64,000 nt of DNA, from the NCBI RefSeq assembly GCF_002709775.1, contig NZ_PAQR01000053.1, forward strand, positions 41,485-105,484, given 5' to 3'. Origin of the DNA: Thalassospira sp. (GTDB taxonomy: Bacteria; Pseudomonadota; Alphaproteobacteria; Rhodospirillales; Thalassospiraceae). A program made the translations under genes and the position numbers. The notes beneath the pieces were generated by a model. That model searched no databases. It was not told the origin of the DNA and saw nothing but the letters and a program-made list of their open reading frames with translations. Of this stretch, positions 31,001-39,754 are shown piece by piece (position 1 is the first letter of the stretch; each line of letters opens with the position of its first letter).

Positions 31001-34000
31001 AGAAAGCCTCAATTTGACAGTTGGCGTCGAACTGACAGCTGAGCAGATCAACAGCCTTACCCAAAATATTGTTTGGTACGTCGAAGAGGAAATTAACGCC
31101 GAAACTGTTCTTGCGCCTAAACTCTATCTTGCAAATGCCAGTGACTTGGAATTTGCCGGTAAAGGCGGGCAAATCATCGCCTCATCAGTTGCCATTGATG
31201 CGGCGGGCATCAATAACAGTGGTGACATCGTCGCATCAAATGGCGACGTGAACCTGGCTGCAAATGATGACATCAACATCAGCAGTGGTCGCATCAAGGC
31301 AAGCGACGACATCACGCTTGATGCTGGCGGTGCCATCCTTGTTGAAACCGATACCACCAATGTCCGTACAGCCAATGGCGGTTCACAATCAATCGTCGGA
31401 CGCAGGGCATCTCTTGATGCCGGCGCGAGTGTCAATCTTGATGCTGCTGAAGAAATTGCGCTTTTTGGCGCAGATGTGACCGCCGAAGACGACGTTTCAT
31501 TCTCTGCCGGGTCAAGCCTTATCGTCGGCGCAACTGCGGTTGAGGAAAACGTCAATTGGGGCGATGACAGCACCTATGACAGATGGAGCAGAACCAGCAA
31601 CCGTGGCAGCAACATTCAAGCTGGCGGGGAGATAACGTCCTTCTCGGTAGATGACACGATTGTACAAGGTTCCGAGCTCACGGCTGGTGAGGATATCAAC
31701 CTGCTCGCCGTTGGTAATGTCGCGATCCTCACAGCGCGTGACACCTATGATTATGAGATGCAGCGAAACGGCGGCGAAAAATCCGGCACCGGGCATAGCG
31801 TTTCGAATGTCCGCAGCGAACTGACCTCTGGTGGAGACATCCAGGTCACATCTTTGACCGGAGACATCACGGCGCAAGCTGCCAAATTCGAATCCCTGAA
31901 ACAGGATGATGGCACGGTTACCCTGAATGCCGAGCAAGGTCAGGTATCCCTGATATCGGCGACAGACGAAGAAAGCTGGACTTTCCAATCTTCGAAATCC
32001 AACGCGGTCAGCTTCAAGATGCGCGATGCGGGTGCGATTGACACCAATGTCGTGATGACCGAAGTCACCGCCGATGGCGGCTTGATCGTCAATGCCGGCA
32101 ACGGTGTTGTGATTGAATATCGCGATACCGGTAATCTCGAAGACTCTGTTGATGCTCTTGCTTCAACGCCCGGACTTGAATGGATGGCCGACATGATGGC
32201 GCGCGATGACGCCACTTGGAAGGCTGTTCAGGAAATTCACAAAAGCTGGGATTACAAGGCACAGGGCCTGTCGGGACCGGCGGCAGCAGTAATCGCGATT
32301 GCCGTAACAGCGGCTACTTATGGTGGTGCAGCCGCTGCTGGCGGTGCGTTTGCAACAAACTTGGGAATGACCGCTACTGTTAATGGTGTAACAACTCTTA
32401 CTGCTTCAGGAGTTGCAGTACAGAGCGCGATTGCTGCAGGACTCTCGTCACTGACCAGCCAGGCAGCTGTCAGCCTGATCGGTAATGGTGGTGACATCGG
32501 TGCAGTGCTGGAGCAACTGGGGTCTTCTTCTACGATCCGTTCGTTGGCCACAACCATGGTCACCGCCGGTGTTTTGAGCGGTATTGGTGCTGTTGATATC
32601 GGGAATGCGTTTGGAAACGAGACGCTTAACAAGCTCGCAACCAGACTGGTCAATAACAGCGTCCGCAATGCTATTTCATCCTCCATCAATACAGTTGTTG
32701 CCGGGGATGGAGAATTTGGCGACAACCTGCTCAATGCGCTGCAAAGTGCAGCTGTGTTGGCGATTGGTGCGACGGCTGCTGAGGGAATTGGCGAGCTGCG
32801 CAACGAAGATAATTTGGACTATGTCAGCCACAAACTGGCCCATGCTGCTCTTGGTTGCGCCATTGCAGTAGGCGCGGGGGGCGATTGTGCAGGCGGGGCA
32901 ATCGGTGCTGCCGCGGGTGAGGTCGCAGGGGAACTGTATTTCAGTGAAGAGCGACAACAGGATTTTGCCGAGGAACTCAAGACATCAATTACCGATGACA
33001 ATCTGAGTTTCGGAGAAGCAGCACTGAAAGTTCAGAAGTGGAAACAGCAAGGACTCGATGTTGCCCGTTTGGCTGGTGCCTTGTCTGCCTTTATCGCCGG
33101 TGCTGACGTCAACAGCGCAGATACAGCAGCAACCAACGCAACAGAAAACAATCTGTGTGGAACGGGTGCGTGCGCGACAGGCCTAGCATTGCTTCTTTCA
33201 GCAGCTTACACCTACACAGTTGCCGAGGGCGAAGGTGATTTCTATGCCGGGCTGGGCGAGATTGGTCGCGGCGAAGATTTCTTGAGCGAGATGAGTGCCG
33301 CAGCCGTTAGCTATGGCATTGAGGGCGCGTATGCGGTTGCGCCAGACACCACCACTGCGGTGCTGCAGGGGCTTGCGGCGGTGGGCGAACTAGAAAGTGC
33401 TGTTGTTACCTATGTTGATGATGTGACCGGCAATGTCATCAGCCGTAACTGGAACGCAATTCCACAAGAAACGAGAGATCAAATCTCGGGTGGTGTTACC
33501 TTTGCTACTGTTGTTATCCCGTCAACAACAATCGCAAAACTTGCGCCAGCTAATGTTAATGTCACAGGTGCTGCTCTTGCGAAGCTTAAGAAAAACTGGC
33601 CGGGGGGAGTGCCAAACCGCATTGGCACACAGGCTGATATTGTTGACCATTTCCAACAGAATCGGCAATTCTGGTCGCAGGATCCGGTGCAGTTCAATGG
33701 TAACAAGGTATACCAGCGGAACGACTTGATTGATCCGAACAAAATTGATGTGGAAACTGGATTGACAAACCAACAGTTGATGGCACAGGGATATGCACCT
33801 TACGGTCCTGACGGTAGGAAAATAAACCTACATCACATGATCCAAAAGCAAAATGGTGCAATTGCCGAGATGACAGCAACTTTCCATCAGCAGAATTCGG
33901 GAACTATTCACATTAACACAGGTCGATTGCCCTCAGGGATCAACAGGTCACAATTTGATCAATGGCGTAAGCAGTACTGGATTAACCGAGCAAACGATTT

Positions 34001-34004
34001 CTAG
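28008..34004 (+). CDS. cdiA: TpsA/CdiA-type filamentous haemagglutinin with C-terminal LHH nuclease toxin
   Basis: TPS domain GVPVINIATPSNQGVSHNRFTSLDIQKQGMVFNNS...FVIANPNGITCKGCGFINTSRTSLTTG; long FHA-like repeats; TENN motif at 33141-33152; C-terminus FNGNKVYQRNDLIDPNKID...YGPDGRKINLHHMIQKQNGAIAEMT typical of the LHH nuclease family; start overlaps cdiB. Confidence 0.92.
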   Translation: MRSAMPHKTRSPQSHLFFSTLKKFVRGSLAAVLSFNLVVLPTLANAQAVPDTSQPGSNPTLETAPNGVPVINIATPSNQGVSHNRFTSLDIQKQGMVFNNSKNLGTSQLGGVLLANPNLKNSSTAKIILNEVTGTNASQLNGFAEIFGDRAQFVIANPNGITCKGCGFINTSRTSLTTGTPEMENGALARIDVDGSKPITIEGDGLNAEDATALHLLARTIKLNAPINAKELKLVAGRNLIEYGAEVVTSKVADGSSKPALAIDASHFGAMYADRISVLANEDGVGVKMPENMASGLGDISITADGKIAVTNAAAAKNFSATSSNSDVEVNGTVSGGKDVNLEAQQISNTGKIVAGLDANGTLQSSGTASLIAQTAITNSGKLIGAGKVVVKSNAGSVANTGGATISSNGTVEVSAANDVNNSGNIVGEGDVEISANNITNDNGLINSKADLSFTAATLTNQNTQSAGKGLQSSDKIDITADQVVNSSGQISATNLVKVAGKTAGQELTITGGKVDSNGNVDITADAVDTSAAITTQGNASITAQTGNLTQTGTIKAGDKVVLRAQSGIIENGGTTVSVNKTSLTAKEINNTASGTIKSGGNATVLASDQFTNAGQVSSQTDLSVQSSILENDKGALLAIGNIDLLGSNNTPATRIANRSGVIETLNGDISITASEFINERKDFSVTRQQTYSRNEGTIISIGEVAGGVSTQYLEYNETGVLFFRHPDDPSWLLYYDYGPILVRQYQDVASSSNAAAYLSSGGNLTVNADTIRNAYSHISADGDISMTGDTLSNVGQILTKQTTVYKGGGYYNRCQSNKGCQWLLNGAGESQISSVEYDTVDATIQAGGQFQGDFTGQVDNETILGAVSDGDRISANSVQADITEVPPQTSISLVDFFDELPAKDALTQLAPSNTKAVFESRAEFSNPSVVLGGDYFLSRVDLDLEDVPERFAFDQALEERLVQNAIRIETGQRWLDPSVQDASLQLKQLVDGGIAAQESLNLTVGVELTAEQINSLTQNIVWYVEEEINAETVLAPKLYLANASDLEFAGKGGQIIASSVAIDAAGINNSGDIVASNGDVNLAANDDINISSGRIKASDDITLDAGGAILVETDTTNVRTANGGSQSIVGRRASLDAGASVNLDAAEEIALFGADVTAEDDVSFSAGSSLIVGATAVEENVNWGDDSTYDRWSRTSNRGSNIQAGGEITSFSVDDTIVQGSELTAGEDINLLAVGNVAILTARDTYDYEMQRNGGEKSGTGHSVSNVRSELTSGGDIQVTSLTGDITAQAAKFESLKQDDGTVTLNAEQGQVSLISATDEESWTFQSSKSNAVSFKMRDAGAIDTNVVMTEVTADGGLIVNAGNGVVIEYRDTGNLEDSVDALASTPGLEWMADMMARDDATWKAVQEIHKSWDYKAQGLSGPAAAVIAIAVTAATYGGAAAAGGAFATNLGMTATVNGVTTLTASGVAVQSAIAAGLSSLTSQAAVSLIGNGGDIGAVLEQLGSSSTIRSLATTMVTAGVLSGIGAVDIGNAFGNETLNKLATRLVNNSVRNAISSSINTVVAGDGEFGDNLLNALQSAAVLAIGATAAEGIGELRNEDNLDYVSHKLAHAALGCAIAVGAGGDCAGGAIGAAAGEVAGELYFSEERQQDFAEELKTSITDDNLSFGEAALKVQKWKQQGLDVARLAGALSAFIAGADVNSADTAATNATENNLCGTGACATGLALLLSAAYTYTVAEGEGDFYAGLGEIGRGEDFLSEMSAAAVSYGIEGAYAVAPDTTTAVLQGLAAVGELESAVVTYVDDVTGNVISRNWNAIPQETRDQISGGVTFATVVIPSTTIAKLAPANVNVTGAALAKLKKNWPGGVPNRIGTQADIVDHFQQNRQFWSQDPVQFNGNKVYQRNDLIDPNKIDVETGLTNQQLMAQGYAPYGPDGRKINLHHMIQKQNGAIAEMTATFHQQNSGTIHINTGRLPSGINRSQFDQWRKQYWINRANDF

Positions 34005-34015
34005 GATAATAAACA

Positions 34016-34435
34016 ATGGATGAAAAACTATCAAACATACTGAATGAATTAAAATCCGTCAGAATGCAGCTTCCGGTTGCGCAGTACCTGCCAGACGACC
34101 AAGCTATCGAAGAATATGAAGCATTGGTTGGCGTTGCTTTTCCCTCTGACTATCGTGAATTCCTCAAGTCAGCTAGTGATAGTTTGTACAATGGAAAGGC
34201 AGCGCTACGGATTACTGAAACAAGGGATCATTCAAGAGAGCTTCTAAATGGAATACGTGAAGCTCGAGCGAATGGAGTTCCTGTTGATTGGCTCCCATTT
34301 TGCGAGGATAACGGAAATTACTTTTGTATTCTTCCCGATGGTACGATTCGTTTTTGGGATCATGATGGATCCTCAAGCGAGAGTTGGCCAAATTTGGCGA
34401 CTTGGATTAAGGACGTTTGGATAGAAGGGAACTGA
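34016..34435 (+). CDS. cdiI: SUKH/SMI1-KNR4 family immunity protein (CdiI candidate)
   Basis: AIEEYEALVGVAFPSDYREFLKSASD...LPFCEDNGNYFCILPDGTIRFWDHDGSSSESWPNLATWIKDVW; starts 11 bp after the toxin stop. Confidence 0.88.
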   Translation: MDEKLSNILNELKSVRMQLPVAQYLPDDQAIEEYEALVGVAFPSDYREFLKSASDSLYNGKAALRITETRDHSRELLNGIREARANGVPVDWLPFCEDNGNYFCILPDGTIRFWDHDGSSSESWPNLATWIKDVWIEGN

Positions 34436-34506
34436 AAAATTTGGCTTCGGTCATATATCGCTGAACAAAAAATGAGAAAGCGGCCAGTCCACGTTTTTCC
34501 TAAAAG

Positions 34507-34547
34507 AGGGGACAGGTTTCTTTTTAGTAGCCTTTAAATCGTCCCCT
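34507..34547. repeat. Imperfect palindrome AGGGGAC...GTCCCCT (REP-like)
   Basis: 7-bp perfect arms flanking a 27-nt centre; lies exactly between the immunity gene and the CdiA remnant. Confidence 0.5.
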
Positions 34548-34827
34548 GATCTCGGCCACCTTTACTGGTGCTAATATTGTCATGACCGGCACCAATGTCG
34601 GGATTGATTCTTCTGCCGGTGCGGCTGACGGCAAGCTTGATGTCATAGCATATAACGACCTGTCGGTTGCGGCGGGGATGGAAAATTCAAGCTATTCGCC
34701 TGTGTCGAGTTCTGGCGGCGCTTGCTTCTTTGGCAAGAAAAAATCCGAAAGCCTGACGGAAAATCACTTAACCATAAAAGTCGGGAATGTGCGGGATGGC
34801 TGTGTGCCGCACATTCCCTGTGCCTGA
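34534..34827 (+). pseudogene. Remnant of a second CdiA/FHA-like passenger segment
   Basis: Open frame ...RPLISATFTGANIVMTGTNVGIDSSAGAADGKLDVIAYNDLSVAAGMENSSYSPVSSSGGACFFGKKKSESLTENH resembles haemagglutinin-repeat sequence of CdiA proteins and has no proper start. Confidence 0.6.
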
Positions 34828-34906
34828 GCCTGTCGGGTGGTGGCAAGTCAGGCAGTTGTTTGCTCGTGCCCTTTAAACTGGGCGTTTTGTCGCTGTGCGC
34901 GCCGTT

Positions 34907-35707
34907 TTACGCCGACTTGCGCTGGTTGGCGGCGTCTTCGGCTTTGATGGCTTCGTCATGCATCAGCGACAGGATTGTGCGCTTATACTCCATGAATTCC
35001 GGGCTGGTGAGCGCATCGATATGGCGCGGGCGTGGGATGCTGATATCAAGCGATTGCTTGATCAGGCCCGGGCGGGCGGACATCACGTGCACTTCGTCAC
35101 CGAGGAAGATCGCCTCGTCAATGTCATGTGTGATGAAAAGCACCGTTTTGCGGCGGCTTTGCCAGACATCAAGCAGCAGTTCCTGCATCATCTGACGGGT
35201 TTGGCTGTCGAGCGCGCCAAACGGTTCATCCATCAGCAAAATACGCGGATCATTGGCAAGTGCGCGCGCCAGCGCCACACGTTGGCGCATGCCACCTGAA
35301 AGTTCCTTGGGATAGGATTTTTCAAACCCGTCAAGGTGAACCGCCTTGATCAGGTCATCGGCAATGTCTTCGCATTCGGATTTCGGAAGGCCTTTGAGTT
35401 TCGGGCCAAACATGACGTTTTCACGCACGGTCAGCCAGGGAAACAGGGTGTAGCTTTGAAACACCATGCCGCGATCAGCAGACGGGCCATTGATAGGCTC
35501 GCCATCGAGTTCAAGGCGGCCCGATGTCGGGGTTTCAAGCCCGGCGACAAGGCGCAGCAGGGTGGATTTGCCACAGCCCGACGGGCCGACAATGACGGAA
35601 AAGGTATCGTTGGCAACATCAAGCGAGACGTCATCAAGGGCCAGAACCGGTGGTTTGCCCTTGGGTTCGAACCGTACCGTGATGTCACGAAGAGAAAGCA
35701 TGCTCAT
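34907..35707 (-). CDS. ABC transporter ATPase (TauB/SsuB/NrtD type)
   Basis: MSMLSLRDITVRFEP...VGPSGCGKSTLLRLVAGLETPTSG...LSGGMRQRVALARALANDPRILLMDEPFGALDSQTR; start at 35707. Confidence 0.92.
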   Translation of the reverse strand: MSMLSLRDITVRFEPKGKPPVLALDDVSLDVANDTFSVIVGPSGCGKSTLLRLVAGLETPTSGRLELDGEPINGPSADRGMVFQSYTLFPWLTVRENVMFGPKLKGLPKSECEDIADDLIKAVHLDGFEKSYPKELSGGMRQRVALARALANDPRILLMDEPFGALDSQTRQMMQELLLDVWQSRRKTVLFITHDIDEAIFLGDEVHVMSARPGLIKQSLDISIPRPRHIDALTSPEFMEYKRTILSLMHDEAIKAEDAANQRKSA

Positions 35708-35721
35708 GACTGTATCGCCCC

Positions 35722-36516
35722 TTAAAAATCGGCAGACCAGGGCAGCAAGCGCCGGCGTGCCCATTTAAAGAAGAAGTCGGTGATCAGGCCCAGGATGCCG
35801 ATGGTAAAGACACCAAGCAAAATCACGTCGGTAAACAGCCCGCGCATGGCGTTCAGGATCATATAACCAAGGCCGGTATCGGCCGCGACCAGTTCAGCCA
35901 CAACAAGATAGGTCCAGGCCCAGCCCATCGTGACGCGCAGGTTATCCATCACACCGGGCATGCAGGCCGGTACCAGCACGCGCGTGACAACCCGCCTGCG
36001 ATCCGCACCCAGCGTATAGGCGCAATCAATCAGATCCTTGGAAATCCGGGCCGAAACATCAGAAATCAAAATCAGCTGCTGGAAAAAGGTGCCAAGGAAA
36101 ATCACCATGATTTTCTGCTCGATCCCGATGCCGATCCACAGGATCAGAAGCGGGATCAGGGCGGAAACCGGGATATAGCGCATGAAGCCGGTGATCGGCT
36201 CAATCAGCGCCTGCACAGCCCGGAAGCTGCCCATCAGGATGCCGATCGGAACGGCAAAGACGGAGGCCAGGATAAAGCCCGACAGGATGACAACAAGGCT
36301 TGCCCACATATGTTCAAACAGCGACATATTGGCAATGCGTTTGATGCCGGCTTGAACCACCTCATGCGGGGCGGCAAGGAAGTCCTTGGGCGTGATCCCG
36401 CCATAGGTGAGCAAGCACCACAGGGCCAGGACAATAGCAACCGAGATCAGCGACAGGGTGACATAGGTCGACCTGTCGATGTCGGTCTTGGGTGAAAATA
36501 GCGATCTGGTCCACAT
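35722..36516 (-). CDS. ABC transporter permease (TauC/SsuC type)
   Basis: BPD-type permease, GFMRYIPVSALIPLLILWIGIGIEQKIMVIFLGTFFQQLI. Confidence 0.9.
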   Translation of the reverse strand: MWTRSLFSPKTDIDRSTYVTLSLISVAIVLALWCLLTYGGITPKDFLAAPHEVVQAGIKRIANMSLFEHMWASLVVILSGFILASVFAVPIGILMGSFRAVQALIEPITGFMRYIPVSALIPLLILWIGIGIEQKIMVIFLGTFFQQLILISDVSARISKDLIDCAYTLGADRRRVVTRVLVPACMPGVMDNLRVTMGWAWTYLVVAELVAADTGLGYMILNAMRGLFTDVILLGVFTIGILGLITDFFFKWARRRLLPWSADF

Positions 36517-36554
36517 GATGCTTGCTCTTTAAGTCTTTGTTTTATGGCGTTGCG

Positions 36555-37532
36555 TTACTTGACGATGTCAGAAGCGAGCATGCTTGCCGGATCGAGATCA
36601 AGCGAGAACAGACCGCCTTCCTTGCCAAGCGTCATGGCATTGGCAATGGTGCCGACAATGCCGTCTTCGTTGGCCGGATCCATGAAGGACTTGTTCATGG
36701 CCGCATCATAAAACGCGATTCCTGCACGGGTTTCGGCAAAGACCGCCGGGTCTTCAAGCCAGCCGCCAACACCCTTTGCCATGATGGCATCGGCTTCTTC
36801 TTCGTTGGCCTGCTGCCAGGCGATTGCCTTGGCCCATGCACGATACAGGGCTTCCATTTCCGGACGACGGGCTTCAAGGGTTTCGGTGGTGGTCACCGCG
36901 ATGTCGGTAATCAGGCCCGGCGCCTTGGAGCTGTCGATCAGAAGATGACCATGTTCGGTGTCCTTGCCACGGGTCAGCCAAGGCTCCCAGGTCACGGCGG
37001 CATCAACGCGCTTGGCGACAAAGGCCGCACCGGCATCACCGGCCGACATGTTCATGGAGTTGACGTCAGCAAGGCTCATGCCGTTGTTTTTCAAAAGCAC
37101 GCTCAGGAAGAACTGCGAAACCGAACCCTCGGTATAGGCGACGTTCTTGCCCTTGAGATCTGCGATCGAAGTGATGTCGGAGTTGGCAACAATGCCGTCG
37201 CCACCGCGTGAATCATCAAGCGCAAACAGATAGGTCAGCGGATGATCTTCGGTGTAAAAACCAAGCACCGTATCAATCGTGGTCACGGCAACGTCAATCC
37301 GGCCAGCGGCGAGGGCTGGCATACGGGTTTTGACGTCTTCCATGACGACAAGATCAACATCAAGGCCTTCTTCTTCAAAGAAGCCTTCTTCTTGCGCGAT
37401 ATAAAGCGGGCCATAGCCAACCCAGGTCGAATGCGCGATGGTCAGCGTTTCGGCCGATGCGGCCGTGGAAAGGGAAAAGGCGGTTGCGAGTGCCGCACCC
37501 GACAGGCAGATTTTCGATAGAATGCGTTTCAT
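36555..37532 (-). CDS. ABC transporter substrate-binding protein (TauA/SsuA/NMT1-like)
   Basis: Signal peptide then LTIAHSTWVGYGPLYIAQEEGFFEEEGLDVDLVVMEDVKTRMPALAAGRIDVAVTTIDT. Confidence 0.9.
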   Translation of the reverse strand: MKRILSKICLSGAALATAFSLSTAASAETLTIAHSTWVGYGPLYIAQEEGFFEEEGLDVDLVVMEDVKTRMPALAAGRIDVAVTTIDTVLGFYTEDHPLTYLFALDDSRGGDGIVANSDITSIADLKGKNVAYTEGSVSQFFLSVLLKNNGMSLADVNSMNMSAGDAGAAFVAKRVDAAVTWEPWLTRGKDTEHGHLLIDSSKAPGLITDIAVTTTETLEARRPEMEALYRAWAKAIAWQQANEEEADAIMAKGVGGWLEDPAVFAETRAGIAFYDAAMNKSFMDPANEDGIVGTIANAMTLGKEGGLFSLDLDPASMLASDIVK

Positions 37533-37601
37533 AGGTGATGTCTCCGGTATGAGATGCTCTCTGATGTATTTCTGGTCTTTTGTATGTTTTTTCGGATTGC
37601 C

Positions 37602-38618
37602 TCAGCCCGATTTTCGGTTCGGGTTACTGGTGGCTTTCGACCCGGCCAGCACGCACAGCAATTCATACATGAGCGAGATGCCAAGCCAGGCTGTTCCTCC
37701 CGAAGGATCGAAGGGTGGGGAAACCTCGACAAGGTCCGCGCCCACAAGATTAAGCCCACCCAGAGAACGGATCATTTTCTGGGCTTCGCGGCTGCTAAAG
37801 CCGCCGATTTCCGGCGTGCCGGTGCCCGGTGCAAAGGCCGGATCGACCGCATCGATATCAAAGCTGACATAGGTTTTATCGCGCCCGACAATGTCGCGTG
37901 CCTCCGCCATGACCTGATCAAGGCCGCGTTCAAGAACCTCTTCCATGCGGATGATGCGCACACCCTGTTCCAGGCCCCATTCGACATCCTCGCCGTCATA
38001 CATCGTGCCGCGAATGCCGATCTGAACCACGCGGTGCGGGTCAAGGTAGCCTTCCTCGATCGCGCGGCGGAACGGGGTGCCGTGGGTGTATTTGAAACCG
38101 TTGAAATAGCTGTCAAACAGGTCGGTATGGGCATCGAAATGCACCATGCCAATCGGGCCATCAGATGCCAGTGCCTTGATGATCGGATAGGACAGCAGGT
38201 GATCCCCGCCGGCACTCAAGGGACTGATGCCCATCTCTTTCAGTTTGGCAATAAAGCCGGTAACACTTTCAAGCGTATCCATGATGTCGGCCGGATTGAC
38301 CGGCGCATCACCGAGATCCGCGATATTGCGGTCTTCAAACGGGTTCTGGCCGGTCACGGGGTGTTTCGGGCGGATCATGGTCGAAAGATCACGCAACTGT
38401 CGCGGTCCGTGACGTGCCCCCGGACGGTTTGTCGTTCCACCGTCCCATGGCACGCCAAGGAGTGCGATATCGACCGCGGCACAAGCCGGGTTGGATATTG
38501 AAAGATGCGGGGCGCGCATGAAGCTTGCGACACCGGCATAGCGCGGCAAGGTCATCGCCGAGGGCGGAACAAAAGAAATGCCTGATGCGGTATCAGGCTT
38601 GTCGGTGGCGTTGCTCAT
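37602..38618 (-). CDS. Agmatinase-family ureohydrolase
   Basis: LLGVPWDGGTTNRPGARHGPRQLR, SAGGDHLLSYP, VHFDAHTDLFD, SFDIDAVDPAFAPGTGTPEIGG; arginase/agmatinase metal-ligand motifs. Confidence 0.92.
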   Translation of the reverse strand: MSNATDKPDTASGISFVPPSAMTLPRYAGVASFMRAPHLSISNPACAAVDIALLGVPWDGGTTNRPGARHGPRQLRDLSTMIRPKHPVTGQNPFEDRNIADLGDAPVNPADIMDTLESVTGFIAKLKEMGISPLSAGGDHLLSYPIIKALASDGPIGMVHFDAHTDLFDSYFNGFKYTHGTPFRRAIEEGYLDPHRVVQIGIRGTMYDGEDVEWGLEQGVRIIRMEEVLERGLDQVMAEARDIVGRDKTYVSFDIDAVDPAFAPGTGTPEIGGFSSREAQKMIRSLGGLNLVGADLVEVSPPFDPSGGTAWLGISLMYELLCVLAGSKATSNPNRKSG

Positions 38619-38790
38619 GTGGTCGTCCCTCAAGGCGGTGGCGCTGGTGGCGCGGTGACGCAGGTGGCACTAGTGGCGCACTAGAATGGTTCAAAGCGTG
38701 CGCAAAGATTGCCATGCGGGAACGCGTTCAATAATATGAAACTTTCAAACTAAACGTCTGATTTTTTCAACGTATCGTTTTCGTAAAGGT

Positions 38791-39753
38791 TTGCGCCCGA
38801 TGTCTGTCAATCTGCCACCGCTGAGTGACGTGGATTTCCGCCAGTTGCGGATTTTTCGAACCATTGTCGAAAGCAACGGCTTTACCGCCGCCCAGGATGA
38901 TCTGGGTATCTCGAGGTCCACCATCAGCACCCAGATGGCCGCCCTTGAAACCCGTTTGGGGGTAAAGCTTTGTCGGCGCGGGCGGTCGGGCTTTTCGCTG
39001 ACCGAACATGGGCAGAAGATCTATAGCGAGGTGATCAAGCTGTTTGCCGCTGCCGACTCCTTTCGCGCCGAGGTCGGGGCGATCCGCGGCAATATGGTCG
39101 GCGAGCTTCGCATTGGTGTCGTCGATGCCATGGTCGAAAATCCCAATTGCAAGCTGGACCGGGCGATTGCGCTGTTTAACGAACGCGCCCCCGGTGTGCA
39201 TCCGACCTTTGTGGTTGTCTCGCCCAACCAGATTGAAAACGCATTATTGAGCCGGCAGATGGAAATCGCCGTCATGCCAAACCAGCCGATGAATGCCGCC
39301 ATCCAGATGCAGCAGCTTTTCCACGAAGAACAGACAATGTATTGCGGCAAGGATCATCCGTTGTTTGAAAAGGCCCATGAAAAAATGCCAATCGAACAAC
39401 TGGCCGAACAGAAATACGCCCGGCGTGGTTATTCGGTAGCACTCGCCTTTCAGTCGCTGTTCAAACATCCGCCCAGTGCGACGGCCTATGACATGGAAGG
39501 GCTGGCCTATCTGATCCGAAGCGGCAAGTTTGTCAGCTTCCTGCCGACCCACTTTGCCCGGCAATGGGTCGAGCGGGGCGAGATGCGGGCACTTCGACCT
39601 GATCTTCTCAGCTTCAAGATCGCCATGTGTGTCGCCAACTTCCCGCAATCGGTGATGTCACGCATGGCGCGTGTGTTCCGCGAATGCCTGATCGAGGTGC
39701 ATCCGACGGTGACCGCGATCAAGACGGTGCCGCCGACGTTGGAAAAGAAGTGA
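38791..39753 (+). CDS. LysR-family transcriptional regulator, divergent from the ureohydrolase operon
   Basis: VDFRQLRIFRTIVESNGFTAAQDDLGISRSTISTQMAALETRLGVKLCRRGRSGFSLTEHG. Confidence 0.88.
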   Translation: MRPMSVNLPPLSDVDFRQLRIFRTIVESNGFTAAQDDLGISRSTISTQMAALETRLGVKLCRRGRSGFSLTEHGQKIYSEVIKLFAAADSFRAEVGAIRGNMVGELRIGVVDAMVENPNCKLDRAIALFNERAPGVHPTFVVVSPNQIENALLSRQMEIAVMPNQPMNAAIQMQQLFHEEQTMYCGKDHPLFEKAHEKMPIEQLAEQKYARRGYSVALAFQSLFKHPPSATAYDMEGLAYLIRSGKFVSFLPTHFARQWVERGEMRALRPDLLSFKIAMCVANFPQSVMSRMARVFRECLIEVHPTVTAIKTVPPTLEKK

Positions 39754-39754
39754 G

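Noticed and set aside
31124-31573. Minus-strand Ser/Ala/Leu-rich ORF inside cdiA
   Set aside because: Reverse complement of the repetitive FHA region; no start signals and no family
34490-34560. Possible CRISPR-like or short tandem repeats near the CDI locus
   Set aside because: Only one imperfect palindrome is present; no regularly spaced repeats or spacers anywhere in the window
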